A DNA stretch of 35,412 nucleotides, from assembly GCA_964487395.1 (NCBI GenBank), contig CAZAQH010000010.1, positions 1-35,412 of the forward strand. The letters run 5' to 3'. The DNA is from RGIG8767 sp964487395 (GTDB taxonomy: Bacteria; Bacillota; Clostridia; Lachnospirales; Lachnospiraceae). A model generated the notes under the pieces. That model was not told the DNA's origin and did no database searches. It saw only the letters and a list, made by a program, of their open reading frames with translations. Both the position numbers and the translations under genes were made by a program. This document shows positions 33,240-35,412 of the stretch, piece by piece; within the stretch, counting starts at the first letter, position 1, and the number at the start of each line of letters is the position of its first letter.

Positions 33240-33944
33240 TTAGAAATGCAAGCGACGTCGAACTGCGTTGCGTAGTCCTTTTTTGGACAGTACCGTAATC
33301 AGCATAATAGAAATAATTCCACCTGCAGTAAGTACAACGGCAGACCAGGTGAGACGCATTGGTAAATCATTGAAGCGACGAATCAACAATTCTATTCCGA
33401 TACAAAGGGATGGAATTTCCAAAAAGATATAGAGTGCAGTAGCAAGGAAAGACTGCGATATTTTACGGTATAAGAAAGCAAAAACAATTGCCAGAATTGT
33501 AACCATTGCCGTTATGGGAAGAGCAACCTGGGTGAGCCATCGGGTGCTTGAAGTTACGAACGATATCATATATAGATATGCGGCAACAGCAACGCCATCA
33601 AATAAAAGGTAAGCATAAATCACCATTTTAGTATAAATTACGGTTGGCAGTGCAAATACCCAAATAAGGATACAGACACCAATAATAAGCAATGACCATA
33701 AAAAGCCACGAAAAACAAAAGCATTTAACAAACCACAGCTGATAGCAGTAGCGGAAAGAACAATGGTTAAAAGCAATCCCCAATCCTTACGTAATACTTT
33801 TTCGGGTTGTCCGGATTCTTTTGCAAATGGAGAAAAGAAAGTATCTTTTGTAAGTTCCATTGGATTGACAACGGGGGTATTACAAAGTGGACATTTATTC
33901 AAAGAAGGATCAAGTTTCACTCCACAATTAACACAATATGACAT
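33240..33944 (-). CDS. zinc-ribbon multipass membrane protein (DUF6320-like)
   Basis: A 234-residue protein. Residues 1-25 form a zinc ribbon with two CxxC pairs (CVNC and CPLC). The rest has six or more membrane helices from about residue 55 (LLLTIVLSATAISCGLL) to 223, ending in a basic tail. It resembles the DUF6320 proteins that accompany acyltransferase-like genes in Lachnospiraceae. The function is unknown. Its ribosome site TAGGAGG overlaps the stop codon of the upstream gene, so the two are coupled. Confidence 0.8.
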   Translation of the reverse strand: MSYCVNCGVKLDPSLNKCPLCNTPVVNPMELTKDTFFSPFAKESGQPEKVLRKDWGLLLTIVLSATAISCGLLNAFVFRGFLWSLLIIGVCILIWVFALPTVIYTKMVIYAYLLFDGVAVAAYLYMISFVTSSTRWLTQVALPITAMVTILAIVFAFLYRKISQSFLATALYIFLEIPSLCIGIELLIRRFNDLPMRLTWSAVVLTAGGIISIMLITVLSKKGLRNAVRRRLHF

Positions 33945-33953
33945 AACAGCCTC

Positions 33954-35249
33954 CTATTCGCGATTTGATTCAATCGTAACATGTATTCCGTCTTCAACCA
34001 GTTTACGGAAAAAATATCGTTCAACATCAGATTCCACAATACAGCTGGCAAAATTAATGGTAAGTGTATCTTCAAAACTAATAATGGCACAATTGGTTCG
34101 GGGAGAATACGGAACTCCCATATATATATCAAAACGTTCAATGTATTGTTTCATATCATCAGGAACTTTTAATACGCCCATGTTAGTCAAGCCGGCAGAA
34201 GAATTTTTGTCCTGAACATTCGTATAAAAGGTGCGGACAATAAAATCTTTTAAAAAGAGAGGGGTAATACGGGAAATAGGGTTACGCTGTGCAGCGGCAT
34301 TAGTAGTAATATCACCTCTCAAATATTTTTCTTCAATATATAAATGCATGTAATGGTGAACGTGTGTAACAATTTCTTCAAAAGAATAATCGCCAAGTCT
34401 TGGATCTACGGAAGGGTAAATCATAGTAATGAAATTACGTAATGTTTCGGACGGAAAGAAACGTCGTAGATTGATTGGCATTGCAAGTTTAACGGGTTTT
34501 AACTTTATATGAAATTCTTTTTTTTGCTTTTGTAATAAGGCATATAGTAAAACAGCATTAAAATATTCTGTGATGGTAGCATTGTACTTTTCAGCTACTT
34601 TTTTTACTTCTTTTGCGGACATGATTCCATCAATGACATTTAAAGTAAAAGCGGCTTCTTTTGTCCCGCGTACTAAATATGCTTTTTCAGTAGGTCTTGG
34701 TGGTTTATATTTTAAATTGGAATATTTCATGTAAGCATCTTCCATTTCACCATTAGTAGGAGTGTCATCTATATTAAGGACTCCATAGCCGGTGGAAATG
34801 GTATGACCGCAGAGACGAAGGTAAACAGCAGTAAGGGTGGATAAAAGACACATACCTCCATTGCCATCACCAAGACTGTGGTGAGCTTCAAGGGAAATTC
34901 GATTGTGATAATAGTAGATACGGATAAGATAACGATTTTCAGTATGAAAAGACATTGGCATACAGAAATTACGAACATCCTTTTGAACAAAAGGACCGGG
35001 GCGGTTATTAGGCTCAAAATAACGCCAGAAAAGACCTTTTCGCATAGCAACTTTATAGGTTAGAAATCTTTTTAAAGTAAGGTCAACAGCCCTTTGCAAT
35101 AACTGAGGATTGATTTCTTCCTTTAAAAGGACAGACAAACGATAAACAGAAGAAAAATCTTTTCGCTGAAGGGTGGGATATACAATGGCAGATAAGTCGA
35201 GCTTATACCAAATTGCTTTTTCGGATTGTTTTTTAATCATTTTTTTCAT
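33954..35249 (-). CDS. condensation-domain/alcohol-acetyltransferase-like protein
   Basis: A 431-residue soluble protein of the chloramphenicol-acetyltransferase/condensation superfamily. The catalytic HHxxxDG motif is present as HHSLGDG near residue 118-124 in ISLEAHHSLGDGNGG. Later features are LKPVKLAMPINLRRFF and GLTNMGVLKVP, typical of these folds. It likely transfers an acyl group, perhaps to a lipid or alcohol; substrates are unknown. The ATG at 35249 follows GAGGG by six bases. The membrane zinc-ribbon protein encoded next probably works with it at the membrane (inference). Confidence 0.82.
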   Translation of the reverse strand: MKKMIKKQSEKAIWYKLDLSAIVYPTLQRKDFSSVYRLSVLLKEEINPQLLQRAVDLTLKRFLTYKVAMRKGLFWRYFEPNNRPGPFVQKDVRNFCMPMSFHTENRYLIRIYYYHNRISLEAHHSLGDGNGGMCLLSTLTAVYLRLCGHTISTGYGVLNIDDTPTNGEMEDAYMKYSNLKYKPPRPTEKAYLVRGTKEAAFTLNVIDGIMSAKEVKKVAEKYNATITEYFNAVLLYALLQKQKKEFHIKLKPVKLAMPINLRRFFPSETLRNFITMIYPSVDPRLGDYSFEEIVTHVHHYMHLYIEEKYLRGDITTNAAAQRNPISRITPLFLKDFIVRTFYTNVQDKNSSAGLTNMGVLKVPDDMKQYIERFDIYMGVPYSPRTNCAIISFEDTLTINFASCIVESDVERYFFRKLVEDGIHVTIESNRE

Positions 35250-35289
35250 TGAGGTCCCTCGTTATTTATAGTGTATCCCAGATATTTTT

Positions 35290-35318
35290 ATTATAGACAA
35301 TTCTAAGTGTAAAGGCAA
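35290..35318 (-). promoter_or_regulatory. promoter of the acyltransferase operon
   Basis: On the minus strand TTGCCT (35318-35313) and TATAAT (35295-35290) are spaced by 17 bases. An inverted repeat, AAGGC (35312-35316) with GCCTT (35327-35331) around AAGTAAGTAA, covers the -35 and may be an operator. The rest of the stretch to 35412 shows nothing I recognise. Confidence 0.65.
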
Positions 35319-35412
35319 GTAAGTAAGCCTTAATTAGAGAAAGATATCAAAGTCATGCCTTGAGTTTCCGCAAAATGTAATTTTTAAAAAATATAACTTC
35401 TCCTAAAGTACC

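Noticed and set aside
33116..33298. Plus-strand frame of 60 codons
   Set aside because: It is the tRNA-Leu gene and its terminator read as protein.

Overview
The window is about 35.4 kb of AT-rich DNA. It looks like a motile Lachnospiraceae-type member of the Clostridia. Reasons (inference from gene content): purine-rich Shine-Dalgarno sites, ATGA overlaps and U-run terminators; a LytS/YesN-type sensor beside a Ggu/Mms-type sugar transporter; two chemotaxis receptors; a FliD-like protein behind a sigma-D-like promoter; CarD, DUF2974 and zinc-ribbon membrane proteins common in that family; and tRNAs without an encoded CCA.

Layout. 1-1531: the end of an unidentified gene, a 90-residue hypothetical gene and a PD-(D/E)XK transposase-family gene broken by one amber codon. 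1.7-3.7 kb: an AgrA/AgrC-like LytTR regulator and GHKL kinase behind a palindromic promoter. 3.8-8.9 kb: a PfkB-type sugar kinase, the potassium uptake pair trkA-trkH and a D,D-carboxypeptidase. 9.0-13.0 kb: a tight cluster of an EamA transporter, a one-TM protein, a glutamate-cysteine ligase and a glutathionylspermidine-synthase-like ATP-grasp ligase, then a CarD regulator. 13.5-15.9 kb: an IS30-family insertion, a small XRE regulator and many TGCAAC-type inverted repeats. 15.9-16.3 kb: a cold-shock gene with a terminator-like leader.

16.4-27.7 kb is the metabolic core: an anchored sugar-binding protein, a LytS/YesM-type kinase, a YesN-type AraC response regulator and a second sugar-binding lipoprotein in overlapping order, followed by a binding protein, double ATPase and permease for monosaccharide uptake, then a chemotaxis receptor. 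The layout suggests that sugar sensed outside the cell controls its own transporter. 27.9-29.4 kb holds a second receptor gene split by a one-base frameshift. 29.7-32.8 kb holds a MORN-repeat protein, a DUF2974 hydrolase-like protein and the FliD-like protein with a structured leader. Two divergent tRNA-Leu genes follow, then a minus-strand operon of a condensation-domain-like acyltransferase and a zinc-ribbon membrane protein.

Best candidates for something undescribed: the glutamate-cysteine ligase/ATP-grasp/EamA cluster, the sensor with two extra binding proteins, and the structured leader of the orphan FliD-like gene. All functions were read by eye from protein motifs; no database search was run.
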